The translations under genes were made by a program, and so were the position numbers. Below, piece after piece: positions 10,347 through 21,989 of a DNA stretch of 64,000 bases. The first letter of the stretch is position 1. Every line of letters starts with the position of its first letter. The DNA lies in the NCBI GenBank assembly GCA_037903475.1, contig JBAJFG010000190.1, positions 682,001-746,000 on the forward strand. Direction: 5' to 3'. This stretch comes from Ancylostoma caninum (lineage: Eukaryota; Nematoda; Chromadorea; Rhabditida; Ancylostomatidae). The notes beneath the pieces are model-generated. The model saw nothing but the letters and a program-made list of their open reading frames with translations. It was not told the origin of the DNA and made no database searches.

Positions 10347-13300
10347 ATGGGGCAGCAAGCTAAGAAAACCGTGGAGGCAACAGCTTCAAAGACGCAACGA
10401 GTGGGTTTCTTTCCAAACGTGAAATAAATAGAGATTCAAGAAAAAATTTGTTTCAGGCAGAAATTGAACTGCATGGCTCAGAAGCTGAAGGTGAGTGCGA
10501 ATTCGACGCGATTTTATCTGTTGTTTACATTGCTTCCAATGAAAACCAGTTAGCACCGGTCTACGTGCGGTTGGTGTATAGAAGTATCGCTTTCTTCAGA
10601 GTCTTCTACTGTTATTGGAGCACTTCTTTAGGGTGTGCAAGACCATACGACCCAACAGAGGCCGGATTCTTATCAGCCTCATTTATTTCCCGTGAACAGA
10701 TCCCAAAAAACCTCTAGGGAGATTGTTAATTCAACCCCAATAATAGTAGGTTAAGAGAAAAGATAAAAATACTTTAATTCTCCTCACAACTGTTGTCCAT
10801 GTTTTAGTAAGGCGCGACGCAGTGAGTATAAGAATTTTATTAGAAACTTTCATTAGTTTCTTCATTTTCATTTACCCCAGCATTCTCAATACAATCGTTT
10901 AACAGTACAGTGTATTTTCGTTTCTGGGTGGTTACAAGTGAACTCTAGGAACAACTTTCCTCTAAAAGTTATTTAAACTCACCGTCTAGGGATTATTTTA
11001 TATGACGACCGCGAACATAACATTCGATTTTCACCATTTTTTCTTTGGAGAGTTGCAGGTACGCGTACTGCCCAATAGTAGGCAATAATGTGACCACTAC
11101 TGTACATACATACAGTAACCCTACATAATTGTTACACTGTATGGTATGCGTGCCATATTTGATTATTTATTTATTTATTTATTTGTCCACTCGTCCGTTC
11201 ATTCATTCATTCATTCGTTCATTCGTTCATTCATTCATTCATTCATTCCATTCATTTCATTCATTCATTCATTCATTCATTCATTCATTCATTCCATTCA
11301 TTTCATTCATTCATTCATTCATTCATTCCATTCATTCATTCATTCATTCATTCATTCATCCATTTTTCATCCCATGGATTCCATCCATTCATTCATTCAT
11401 CCATTCTTCATTCATTCACTCACTCAATCAGTCATTCTTTCATCCATTCAGCAGGATAATCAAATTATTGTATGGAGGATAATCAGATTCTGGAAGCGAA
11501 CACGACTTCTCCTATACTTAGTAATCCTAGACATATTGAAGATACAGTTATCCTACATGCAGTAATTCAGAGTCACTCTGCGAAATACACGTCAAATTCA
11601 TGATCATACTCTAAATATACGTCTAAAATCTTGGCAAAGTAGCGAAATATAATGAGGAGTGGGTGAAAGATAAGAAAAAATATACGTTGTTCTCATGAGA
11701 CCTAAACTGAAAGTGTTCTTTGTTGCGAATCGGGCATGATGGAATTTATGCTAGATGCATGCACGTGTCAGGGAAGCTATTGTAGTGAAGCATAGGCCTG
11801 AATGCGTCTCTGATGCAGTCCCGACACAGATAGATGCTCACATTCGCAGCGAGCCGCACATGAGAACTCAGCTCTCTTCCCTCATGTGCACAAACCCATG
11901 AGTTATGGCAGTGCTCGGACGTGCTAATGGCTGCGGAATGAATATTGTCGCTGTCCTCCTCTACAGGCTGGCCATAGCGACAATTAGTGTTTTTTTTTTC
12001 GTCGCAAAGCGATCAAATACGAGGAAGAAACGTTCAGCATCGTAGCGATTGGCCTTCGCAGTAGCAAAAGATAGCGATTCCATCGCGCGGTGCTGTCGCT
12101 CTGTTGTGAGCTCCCAAGTTCGTGAAATCTTCAGCTCCATCCACGCTCATTGCATACGCTGCGTCAAACTAATCGTCGGACTGTGCGTCGTAGGTGCATG
12201 CGATGGAGAGCGACTTCGTATATGGGACATACTTTGCATAAATTGTCACCAACACTTGCTAATGATTACACTGTGCGGCATGAAAAATGTGTCAAATTCT
12301 GTCGTCACTTCCATCTTCATTACGACGAGTTCTCCATCCAAAATTTCATTTTCAATATTGGCACCCCTTCTTCTGTATAATTTTCGAATTTCAAAATTTC
12401 AGGTCAACGTTTTAGTTTATAACAAGTCCGTACCTAAAACAATCGCGACCTTCCCCACATACTCTAAGCGAGTAGTCGCTAAATCGTCCATTTTGCACTG
12501 TAATGTACTACGTTGGAGAATTGTTCTCACTCTTATGTCCTATGGATGTCACACCTCCACAGCGAGAGAAAATCCGTCAAAAACGAATAAATTGTAAAAC
12601 TGAGAAAGCAAGGGATTTGATGCTCACAGAGCCGCGGGTCTTGCAGTTGGGGATGAATAAATTTGTCACTGAGCACGTTCACACAGGACGGTACAAGCAT
12701 CAGAAGAAGTACCTTGATAGCGATGCGCATTAGCACGAGAGAAGGAAGAATTTCGGAAGGTTAGATGAGAGAGTAGCAGAAGGTGGACACCCTAGGACGA
12801 TGATGTGCTCTTTTATGTGGAGCAGTGCTTCATCAGCTAAAATTGTGCGGTGCATATTCAGTTCTCTCTGAGAAATCAGATGAAGTAGATGGTTCTTCTC
12901 CTGCTGGTTACATTTGACTTTCATCATGGTGATGCTGATGTTTCTCATAATGACAATTGTGTAAAGTTTACCCTGCATAAGGGGATGGAAAAACAGCCTT
13001 TGTTGAAGATCAAGGGTTGTACTGGAGAACAGGTTTAGTTGCTAGTATTCCCATGAAAATGGATTGCAAGGGATGCAGTACTTAGAGAAACTATGCGCAG
13101 GACACAAAGTGACTGCTGCTGATTCACCTTCATGGTTCATAACTGTGGAGGAATGGTGCGCAAACTTCCGCGGCATTAATTGTATGGGTATGTCAGTGGA
13201 GAATAGTGAAGGTGAAGAAGTGTGCTAGATAACGCACTCTTGCCACGAATATGGAAAAAGCGTGGAAAAAGATGGGAAGTCCTCGAGATTGTGTGTGACC

Positions 13301-16300
13301 CACAGCGGTTTTGTACTCCGTAATTTCAACCTTGGGAGGGAGACTCATTGTATATTTCCTTTGAATGGAATTTATAAGAGTTCAAGCAAATAATATTGAA
13401 GGCCAGTTAGACTTCAAACTTTTGCAACGAGACCAAATAACCTCGACACAGTATTTATGCCGCACTCTGTAAATGGTAGCAGTGTTTGGGCAAGCGGCCT
13501 CTGCGTAGCTGCTGAGAAAATGCGAGGAAGAGTTCTTCGATTTCCTGTGCAACCCTGATGACTGCCCCCAAAACTCGTAGAAATTTAATCGGAAATATTT
13601 GGAATGATCTACGTTACCAGATCTTACGGTTACTTCTTGAATACCAGAGAGGTCTCCGGATTTCTATGAAATTTTGTTGGGTTCCTAAGAAAAACCACGA
13701 AAACGCTGCAAGTTTGCAGAGCTGCGCACTAAAGCTGGATTCTTTCCAGCATAGCTAAATTTTTCATCCGAGATTTTTTTTCTGAAAAATTCGCACAAAA
13801 GAAGTTAAACTAACTATCGTTCCAAGTTCACGCAGAAATACTAGAATTTGCTTTTATACGAAATAGCGCCTATAGGTGAGAAAAAAGTTTGCCCAATATT
13901 TCTTATCGGAAGAAATCTGAAAGGCCAAATTTAGCAAAGATAGGCAAACCGGAATTCACAGTCATCTGTTATTTTTATGGGCTTCATACCATTTTTCCCA
14001 GTTTTGGATGAGATAGGCAGCAACAATCCCAACGATGTCAATTATACATATTTAACTGTAGAATGTGTTATTCACATGATAGCACGATCAGGTTTGCACC
14101 ACATGTTCAACATGAACGATTTTCTTTTAAAGGAGTGATCAATTACTTGTCACAAGTCATAAAGAAATCAAGTTTTGCAGCAATGGATGATCTATTACAT
14201 AAAAGTCTCCATCTGTTCTATGTGAAGAAGTTGTTTCCATTTCTTTGTACGCTGAAGTTTTCTTGTAATGTTACAGTGTCCATACTGTAGAAACTATATT
14301 CGCTCTACGTCTGCACTAATCATATGAAAATACTTTGTGGTCTTAAAGGAGGTGTGTCACCTCGTTCTCGTGTCTGAGCTTTTTCCAGATCCCGAATCTC
14401 CTCGACACGCTGAATCCGGTATACCTAAAATGTTACAAAAAGGTCTTTAAACCCTACTCTTATATATTTTTCGGCCGGGGTTTATAACAGTTTGTCGAGC
14501 CGAGTAGACGCTTGAAGCCGTTGATCTCATCGATCGGACACGTCTAACGTGTTGGCCGACGCTGCAGACGTGGTGGACAGCCAGCACATTCACAGACCGC
14601 TCCGCCCAGGTGGTCCGTGAACTGCACTTTCGGACCCTCCGAAGACGGGGTTTTCGTCATTTTTATGAACTTCGACGTACATCTTTGGAATTAGTGTGAC
14701 GAGGAGGTCTAGAGTCTATTGGTATTTTCAGCTCACGAAACGAGGTGAGATACTGCCTTTAAAGGAATGTCAGCTTCCTGTTCAGCATGTCAAATAACCC
14801 TACTGTGCAAAGTTTCGCTAGATTCTGGAAGAAAATATTATATACGTATGCAGTACTATTGTAGAGTCCGCTACCTTTGCAGCACTGTGCTAAGGTGTAA
14901 TATGGATGTCGTTATACATATATTCGTATTCAGCGTGTTAGGTAACCTAATAAGGAACGTCTTCAAATATTCCCCTGAAAAAAAAGGTTAAAAATATAAG
15001 TCCCACAGGAGGGTCCTATTGTTCGTTATGTGTTAAAAGCCATTATGAAAAACAATTTTGGTGGTATTAATGCACTTCATTTCGACCACCTTGGCTGTTT
15101 TTGACCACTTTGGCAAACATGAGTACTAGCCGTACTCTGCCTTCTACTTCAAAGCATTGATGAATCCAACATCGCCGAAAGTCAGTCGACTTTAAAATTA
15201 TTTGATATCACAACTTTGGCTGAAACACCTTGAAAATACTGCTCTAGTTTCGTTTCGGAGTCGTTTTCCGCATAGGCCAGCAAGGCAGCTTTCATTAGAC
15301 GCGAAAAAAAATTAAAGGATCAGAAGAGTCAACATTTCATTGGGAATTGTTTACATAATTTATCCTATTGGTCGGTAAGAATATGGGGGGGGGGGCATCT
15401 TCCATGTACGACTCACAACTTGTTAACTCTCCAAACACAATACTGTGTCGGACTCTTTTTTTTTTGCTCTTATGAGTCTACGTTCAGCGATTGCAAATAA
15501 AGTTCCATAAGTTTTCTGCAAGAATGAAGGCGAAATTTCCAGTCACGGAGAAAAGTGTGAGTGGGGGTATTTGTTGGAGCCGTAAATTGGAGGATAGAGG
15601 GCTCGAAAAAATGTTGGTAGTTAAGGGGATCTCGACAACAATCTATTGCAGAACTCGGGAAAGAGAATTTCGCCACTTGAGCTGAAATTTCAAGTCAGAT
15701 CGAATCCTGTTTTCATTCCTTCAAACGTGATATTGAGAGATTTCTGATGTTTTTAGTAGAAATTGAATAAATCCTTGAACATTCCGGGCTCCAGCACCCT
15801 TCCAAGTACAAATCTATGGAGTCTTTTGTAATGTATTGTTTTCGAAAGCGTTATTCATCTCCATTTAGGCTCTCACCATGTCAAAGAGCGAATACTCAAA
15901 GAACGGAATGAGTCCTGTGACGATAAGCAACGCTCTAGCGGGGCACCAGGAAAAATTCACGAGGTACACAGAGTACATGCGCCTTTCAACTATGTGTTTT
16001 CGGAAGACTTCAAAGCCAAATATCCTAGGTCTCCGGTCACAAGTTCATGGCGGAACTCCTTCATCAGCCGAGTTTCTGTACTCACTGTAAGGAGTTCATT
16101 TATGGCATTGGAAAACAGGGTTATAAATGTCAAAGTCAGTGATTTTAGACGTTTCCGGCGAGGTTTTTACGCGCACTTTTGAGACATAACACTAGACGTG
16201 AACTTTTAGACTGTAGCATGGTAGTTCACAAACGCTGTCACGAGCAGGTAGTCTGGAAGTGCTCCGGGAACAAATCAGAGACCAGCGAGGCAACCAAACA

Positions 16301-16910
16301 AGAGAAATGTGAGGTATGTGTGCAGTTTTATACTTGCTCAATGATATACAACAAACAAAAGGCACACATGCTAGAAGTTTTAGTACGAATAACACCACCA
16401 CTGTGGATACTGTTAGGATTTCAGAGAATCATCTTTGAAAACTTATGTGCTGGCTTGTTTAATTCTAATGCGCTTCCCTCTGTCCTGAAATATCCAAATG
16501 CAACTAATAATATAAGTAAAATTAGTGGACACTACACATTTTAGCCAAGCATGGGTCGTTTCAACATCAACATACCACATCGGTTCTCCTCGCATACATA
16601 TAAGCTTCCAACGTTCTGCGACCATTGCGGATCATTGATGTATGGGCTCATGAGTCAGGGCCTCCAGTGCTCCTGTTGTAAGCTCAATGTGCACAAAAAG
16701 TATGCCTATTTCATTTTTCTTTCATTTTCGAGATGAGCACCTGTGCAGGCAATAGTATGTAGGCTAACCCAACTGTTCAGGTGTCAAGAACATGTCGCAA
16801 ATAACTGTGGCATAGACGCGAAGCAGATGGCTGCCGCCTTAGCACAGGTCGGTTTGAAAGGCGACAAAACGAGTGTTCAAGGCAAGAAAAAGGCCAACGT
16901 AGCTGCTTGA
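10347..16910 (+). CDS. PKC-1 (novel PKC epsilon-type) related tandem-C1 protein, no kinase or C2
   Basis: Seven exons join in phase: 10347-10400, 10457-10490, 15869-15963, 16029-16134, 16210-16313, 16545-16699, 16781-16910. All introns start GT and end AG, and the stop is TGA at 16,908. The 225-residue product contains C1A (65-114) and C1B (143-192). Both have the full zinc pattern H-x12-C-x2-C-x13-C-x2-C-x4-H-x2-C-x7-C and the QG pair needed for diacylglycerol-type folding. [16 protein letters not shown] and [10 protein letters not shown] match nematode/vertebrate novel PKC. Residues 19-29 (AEIELHG...) match the end of the PKC-1 C2 region, but exon 1 (MGQQAKK...) replaces the rest of C2. The pseudosubstrate segment reads [12 protein letters not shown] and has lost most arginines. 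No kinase exon is recognised downstream. It could be a C1-only paralogue, a decaying copy, or a gene whose kinase exons lie out of order; KKKAN-gtagct at 16,894 is a possible weak donor that would bypass the stop. Confidence 0.75.
11165..11445 (+). repeat. ATTC tetranucleotide microsatellite
   Basis: About 280 bases of ATTC/ATTT/ATCC units with ATTCC interruptions. It is open in two plus frames and yields meaningless FIHS-repeat peptides. A second array of the same motif closes the window at 63,840. Confidence 0.9.
14343..14762. mobile_element. TTAA-flanked MITE
   Basis: 14,347-14,758 is bounded on both sides by TTAA (14,343-14,346 and 14,759-14,762). The left arm reads AGGAGGTGTGTCACCTCG and the inverted right arm AGGCAGTATCTCACCTCG, with weaker similarity for ~40 more bases. 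The centre is GC-richer. TTAA duplications fit piggyBac-like or related transposases, but the TIR does not start with CCC, so the superfamily is open. Confidence 0.6.
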
Positions 16911-17580
16911 CCATTTGATCCTCTTATGTGAATGCACTCACTAATCGAGGGACAACTTCCGAAAGATTCCTTGCGTCTCCAAACTTGCTCTGAACCACAA
17001 CTGCACGCGATATTTCGCTTTGTTGAATACGTTTGTGAAATTTCATTATTGTGAGCTCCGTAACATAGTAGCGCTCTGCAAGAGCTCATGCACTCTCCGT
17101 AATCTGGTGTTGATGTTCCCTTCGCTGTTTCATCTGATTTGTTGCTGAACCTCTTCTCAAATAGCAAATTGCGGCGTATTGTACGTATTACTGGTGATCC
17201 TCTTATATAAATCTTGTCTAATCAAATGAAAGCCAATGGCCTTCATGTTAGGACCACATGTGAACATGAATATGTACTATAATACAGCTTCTGAGAGATT
17301 GTATTATCGTGAAGAATTTACTCTTTACTTTATGTAGGGACGTTGTCATTAGTCCAACTCCAGTGTTGTCGTTTTCCTGTCATTTTGACAACTTCTACTG
17401 TTGGGGAGACAGATTGGCCTTTGATACAATTAGTGTTAAAAAGTGACACTCATTTTAACTTATATACTTATCATTACCAGTTACCCCTCATTAAAGCAGT
17501 GGTTTGAAAAGATCTGTCGTACTACACTTCTGATGAAGCACACACTTTTCAAATGAAGCGAATGTTTATTTAATATAAGG
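16911..17580. other. Sequence downstream of the C1 gene stop
   Basis: No kinase motif (glycine loop, HRD-type catalytic loop, DFG, APE) is visible on either strand. An ATTAAA at about 17,491 is a possible poly(A) signal 0.58 kb after the stop; no AATAAA is closer. Confidence 0.4.
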
Positions 17581-17585
17581 TCCAC

Positions 17586-18060
17586 TAGACGGTATACCTG
17601 GCTTCGGTCGGGTGTTTTACTACCACAGCTACTTCATACTGCTGTGGACAATTTCTAGTGCCGATGATTTTTTTAAAAATGCCCATAATTCTGCTGATCG
17701 ACATATTAGTAAAGGTCAAGTGACTTTTTTCCTATCAACCCATGAGTGAAAAGTTAGCAAAGTTATTTCGATAACACTGAGTAGATGTATTCGCGCAAAA
17801 TAATTGTCATATCCATTATTCAGCGTATTGAGGAACCCCAGCGGACATTCCCTCACTTCCCCATGCGATGAAAAAGTGAAGAATCAAAAAAAGAGATAAA
17901 CCAATATTTCGTGTAAAGTGCTTGTCATATTCGTTTCTAGCGTACAGGGAAACCAGAGCAGACATGTCCTTGCCTGTCCCCAAGTGAAAATAAGAAGAAT
18001 CGGTAAAATCAATAAATCGATATTCGTGAAATTCAAATCGATATTTTTAAAACTTTCGAT
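17586..18060 (+). repeat. Interspersed repeat R2, copy 1
   Basis: Begins ACTAGACGGTATACCTGGCT, matching ACTAGACGGTGTACCCGGCT at 56,138. It contains two degenerate units with CAT-ATTC-AGCGTA blocks, GACATGTCC and AATAAATCGATATT, as in the fuller copy at 56.1-56.95 kb. This copy lacks the CA-rich tail. Confidence 0.65.
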
Positions 18061-19040
18061 TACATTTAGTTTAATGTTACGTTTACTTTCATGCTATCGT
18101 ATATGTGTGACCCGCTGCATTTTTTTGGAAAACCCTGTGGAAAGGAACCGCCTTCTCATCAATCACAACAAGATATTTAGCACAGCAATCAGGAGAACGC
18201 TCATCCAGGTTCCAAGTAAATCGCTTTCACGGTTAATCTGAATTCTTGACGTTTATGAAGTATCACGTCCACAATTTGAGAGGTCGTTTACATGCGTTTA
18301 GTATCCATTTTGGAATTTCTCCATGTTCTTTCCATTTTCCGTTCACGCTACGCTAGGGGAAACTTTGTAATAGATTCCATGCAAAACAGAAGAACCGTAT
18401 AATGTGCTCGCATTCACAAATCTTCCGACCTATCCATTCTTTTGTAGGTTAAAGTCGATTCTGATTTTATGGCCAACGCTGTAATGGTACAGTAACTCCA
18501 CAAAAACATATGATAAATGGTTGCGATAATCGTGCCTTCAAGTAAAATAACTCTCTTTGCGAAGTTCGTCAAAATTCTCTGAGAAATGGCTCTTTTTTTG
18601 TTCTCGCACGGCTCGCATACAGCACGTAATCTCTCCACTGTCCGGCAATCCAAAGAACCAAAGCAGGAATTCACGCTGATCCCTCGTGGTTTATTACACA
18701 AAGCCTGCATTATTCCAAATGTGGTGAAAGAAGTGCATCTACAGTTTAGATAACACATCACGAAACAGGTATCGAGACGTTACTGTAAATGTTTCTGACT
18801 ATTCCAGTAGCAGTGCAGTAACGTTCAGGTAAAATTCTTAGGACAGATTGCAGCTAGAGACTACTAAATTTACTTTGAAAGAAAAAGAAGTTGCTAAGGC
18901 CTCCAATCCAAAACATACTAACATGAGTTTGGAATGTCTTTCAAAACCTCCAGTATTCTGTTTGCTCTTGTCCTACTGAAGATTTCAGGTCAATTCGTGC
19001 AGTTCAGCGCAGAAGTCCTTCGGATCCTTTGGATAGTGGG
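18061..19040. other. Unassigned stretch
   Basis: No gene, RNA or clear repeat was recognised. The minus-strand frame 18,414-18,761 (115 codons) has no known domain. Confidence 0.4.
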
Positions 19041-19289
19041 AACCTATGAATGATCTGCTCCAAGCGAATTTTTCCGGCCTCGATCGCCGCTATCGCGCAG
19101 ATCTAAGTACGAGCCGTTGTTCCACAGGCCTTTTTCGTCCTAGCTGTATCAATGTGTTGCCTTTCTTAGGACCAACAAAAACCCAAATATTATCCGGGGC
19201 TCGCCCCGGTTCCCGTACGAAGCCTCTTTTGCCGTTCGCTTTTTTCACGAAGCCCAGCTTGCTCCCGGGATGATCGTGCCGGGGCCTGA

Positions 19290-19880
19290 TCCAAGAGTGA
19301 TCGGAATAGGGCAGTTCTAAGGGATATTGGGGAAACTGGGCGCCCATTGTTTGTCCGTATTAAAGAACATCTAGAGGGTCTCAATAAATCCAAACTTTCC
19401 ACGCCACTAGGAACTCACAGTGTATTACATCACAACAACGCTCTGTTTGAGGTAAAGGTCACGATCTTGTCGCGGGAACCCGAAATTCTGGCTCGCAAAA
19501 CGTTGGAAGCATTTTGGATTACTTCCAAAAACCCAAAAATGAACAGGAAGGAGGAGTGCATTGCTATAATAAACGAGCTCGCGCTGTACCAGAACCTATG
19601 CGGGTTTTGACCTACGTTGGCGGGTCTGTAAGGCACTTACGTAAATACCTTAAGCGGCGCATTTTTATCACTAGGTGGTCCGTTATTCCATCGGCATTGC
19701 GGCTGTCAAGGTGAGCATCACGGTTACCTTCTTCTCTGGCATTGTTCTGGTCCTATCCCGCTTGTTGGATTAGGTCCTGTTGATGTGATGAGGTGTTTGA
19801 GGGGTAAATCATACTTGTCTTTGACTTTTCCAGGCTCTGACGAAGGCGACTGCGCCGAAACGTTAGCCGTTCAATAAGAA
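19290..19880 (+). pseudogene. Penelope-like retroelement, GIY-YIG endonuclease end
   Basis: The plus frame reads IGETGRPLFVRIKEHLEG, the typical start of the GIY-YIG endonuclease region of Penelope-like elements. It continues FEVKVTIL, ARKTLEAFWI and MNRKEECIAI and ends NLCGF with a stop at 19,608-19,610. The GIY-YIG motif itself and the whole reverse transcriptase are missing upstream, so this is a 5'-truncated, inactive copy. The 3' part to ~19,880 (including GACTGCGCCGAAACGTTAGC) fits the element's tail. Identification rests on family knowledge of these motifs. Confidence 0.75.
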
Positions 19881-21859
19881 GATCAATACAAATCTTGGCC
19901 TCTGCTCAAATAGACCACAAAACACGGACTGACTATGCCAAGGTTCAGAGAAAGTCGAACCTTTATTCTGCAGTTCTAAGGGTTGCTGCAGACTCGCTTT
20001 CTTCAAAGCACCCATGCTTTATTTGTTTTCATCGGGATTTTCGAGAATCGCGCAGGTTCCAACTTGCCAGCCGCTGTGGCTAGACTGAACATAAATCAAC
20101 CAATGGGGAATGACGATAAAAATGGATGATGCTGATTTACCAACTCTCCCATATTTTGATCTGACAGTCATTTGTAAAGAGCTTGCGTGGAAATCAAGAA
20201 GAAAAATTCGATGAATGGCAGCCCGGTTGTGAATTGCTACAGAGGGAGCGACCGTGCTCAACCGTGGAAATCGCAGTAACTTCACGGAGCATGCGAAAAG
20301 TGAAGATGTGCGGTGGAAATCCGAATGCTGCAAACCCAAGTGTCATCAACATAGGATTCAGTGCAGGATCGGATACCTAAAGGAAACCTTATTCAAAACG
20401 TCGCGTGGCGATGGCAAACATATCTTTTTTAAAGTTACTCTTCTGCCTTAATCTCGTTAAGGAGTGGCGCGACTCAGTGGTTTTGAGATGTTCTCGCTAA
20501 CTACAACGCCTTATGAGACGACGCAAGACCTTTCAAGGTCTAGCACATACTTTAGGTCTATAAACGTTCAACGTGAAACACGAGTAGAGTCCACATACAG
20601 GCTTGACTCGTTTAAGGTGTTCAGGTGGAACGAAGCATGTTTTTTGGAGGTTACGTACGATCACAGCTCTACAGTTCTCGATGTAATCACTCATCAATCG
20701 TGTCCAAATTTGCAAATGTGATTTATCCGGTCAGAGGAGGGCGCACGTAGTGCAAAAGGCCCTAACCCAGCTGGTGGCAAAAATTTGCCTCCGCTGCGGT
20801 TTTAAAAGCGACACGTCGTTTCTGAGAAGTGTTTGGTAGTGATAGTTCAATAGTGAGTAAAAGTTTCATTCTGATAAAAATGACAATTGATTCTTGCGGC
20901 AATTACATTTTATATAATTATTGAATCAACCAACATTTTTCAACCATGTGGCTCAGCTGTAGAAGATTTCTGAGTGATCATTATTTCCATTCGAATGCTT
21001 CCCAATCCTTTTTTCCTATACGTTAATCGTCGATAGTCGGAATGTTTAACTGGAAACTATGTACTTCAAAACCATGAGTACTCGCAATTTCAAAATGTGA
21101 CGAATACGTTCATAATCAAATTTAATAGAAAGGATACGACTGCAGGTTGATCTTTGACTGATGTCATGGTCACAAGCGATGCGGAAACTTGCACTAAGTT
21201 GTTACTTCGTGGAAGCACCATGTCGGTTACAGCAGCAAAGCAGAAGGCATAGCTCAGAAAGTGGGAACAGTCAGAAAAAAGGGACAGAAGAGTGAAAATA
21301 GAGTACGACAATGGATACGATGTTTGGAAATGGCAGATTACACATGGAATATTTATGCAAAAATTAACACCGACATCGAAGTGAAGGAGTTGTAAAAAGC
21401 AAATAATTATCCAGGAATAACACGTTGTACTGAATCATGCAGAAACCCAAAGACTTCGCTTGTGGTACTCGTCACCAGGATTCCTCTTCTATATGGTGGA
21501 CATCGTCCTAACAGACGATGTCTACTATGAGATTTTCGACCTTGGTTCGAGAAGATGCTCAACGTTGCAACAATCAGCAAAAAGGAACAGGTGACTTGTG
21601 TCTAACGAAGTAAGGCTAGCATGTTAGTATCACATATCATGAAATTTTTAGCAAATACAAAATTGGAAAATACTCCAATAACGCGAAACCACTGTCAAGC
21701 ATAACTTTCCGGTGGAGTTCTAGACAAGGAAGAAATGGCGGCCAAATCAAAGAGTGGTAACGTAGCAGAATAGACCAATCGAAGGATGTAGCTGAATCCA
21801 AACATGTTTAATTTTAGAAATATCCAAAACATTTCTGTAATTTTGGCGAAGCACTGCAG
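19881..21859. other. Unassigned stretch
   Basis: No gene can be supported. A plus frame at 20,464-20,721 contains the C2-domain-like string RWNEACFLEV; see findings. Other frames look random. Confidence 0.35.
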
Positions 21860-21989
21860 CATTTTTTGCCGATGCAGTTGGATCAGGTAAGATGCTCAAC
21901 CACCTACAAATCCGAGAGAAAAGTGAGTTTGAAAATGCAGTGGAATACCACTTCTTTTATTCTGAGAAATTCCATACTGAACAAACCTC

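Larger units (their letters stand above)
10491..15868 (+). other. Long intron of the C1 gene, repeat-filled
   Basis: Between exons 2 and 3 lies 5.4 kb, against 56-231 bp for the other introns. It holds an ATTC microsatellite (11,165-11,445), a TTAA-flanked MITE (14,347-14,758), a copy of the ATTCGTGTTCAGC motif at 14,785 and 14,905, and the longest open frame of the window (12,049-12,597, plus strand, 182 codons), which has no recognised domain. The phase is preserved across the intron: G from exon 2 plus GC from exon 3 gives glycine. Confidence 0.6.

Noticed and set aside
11129..11565. Long plus-strand frames rich in FIHS repeats
   Set aside because: They are translations of the ATTC microsatellite in several phases.
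16179..16544. 121-codon plus-strand frame over the C1 exons
   Set aside because: It reads through an intron; the spliced model explains the conserved residues better.
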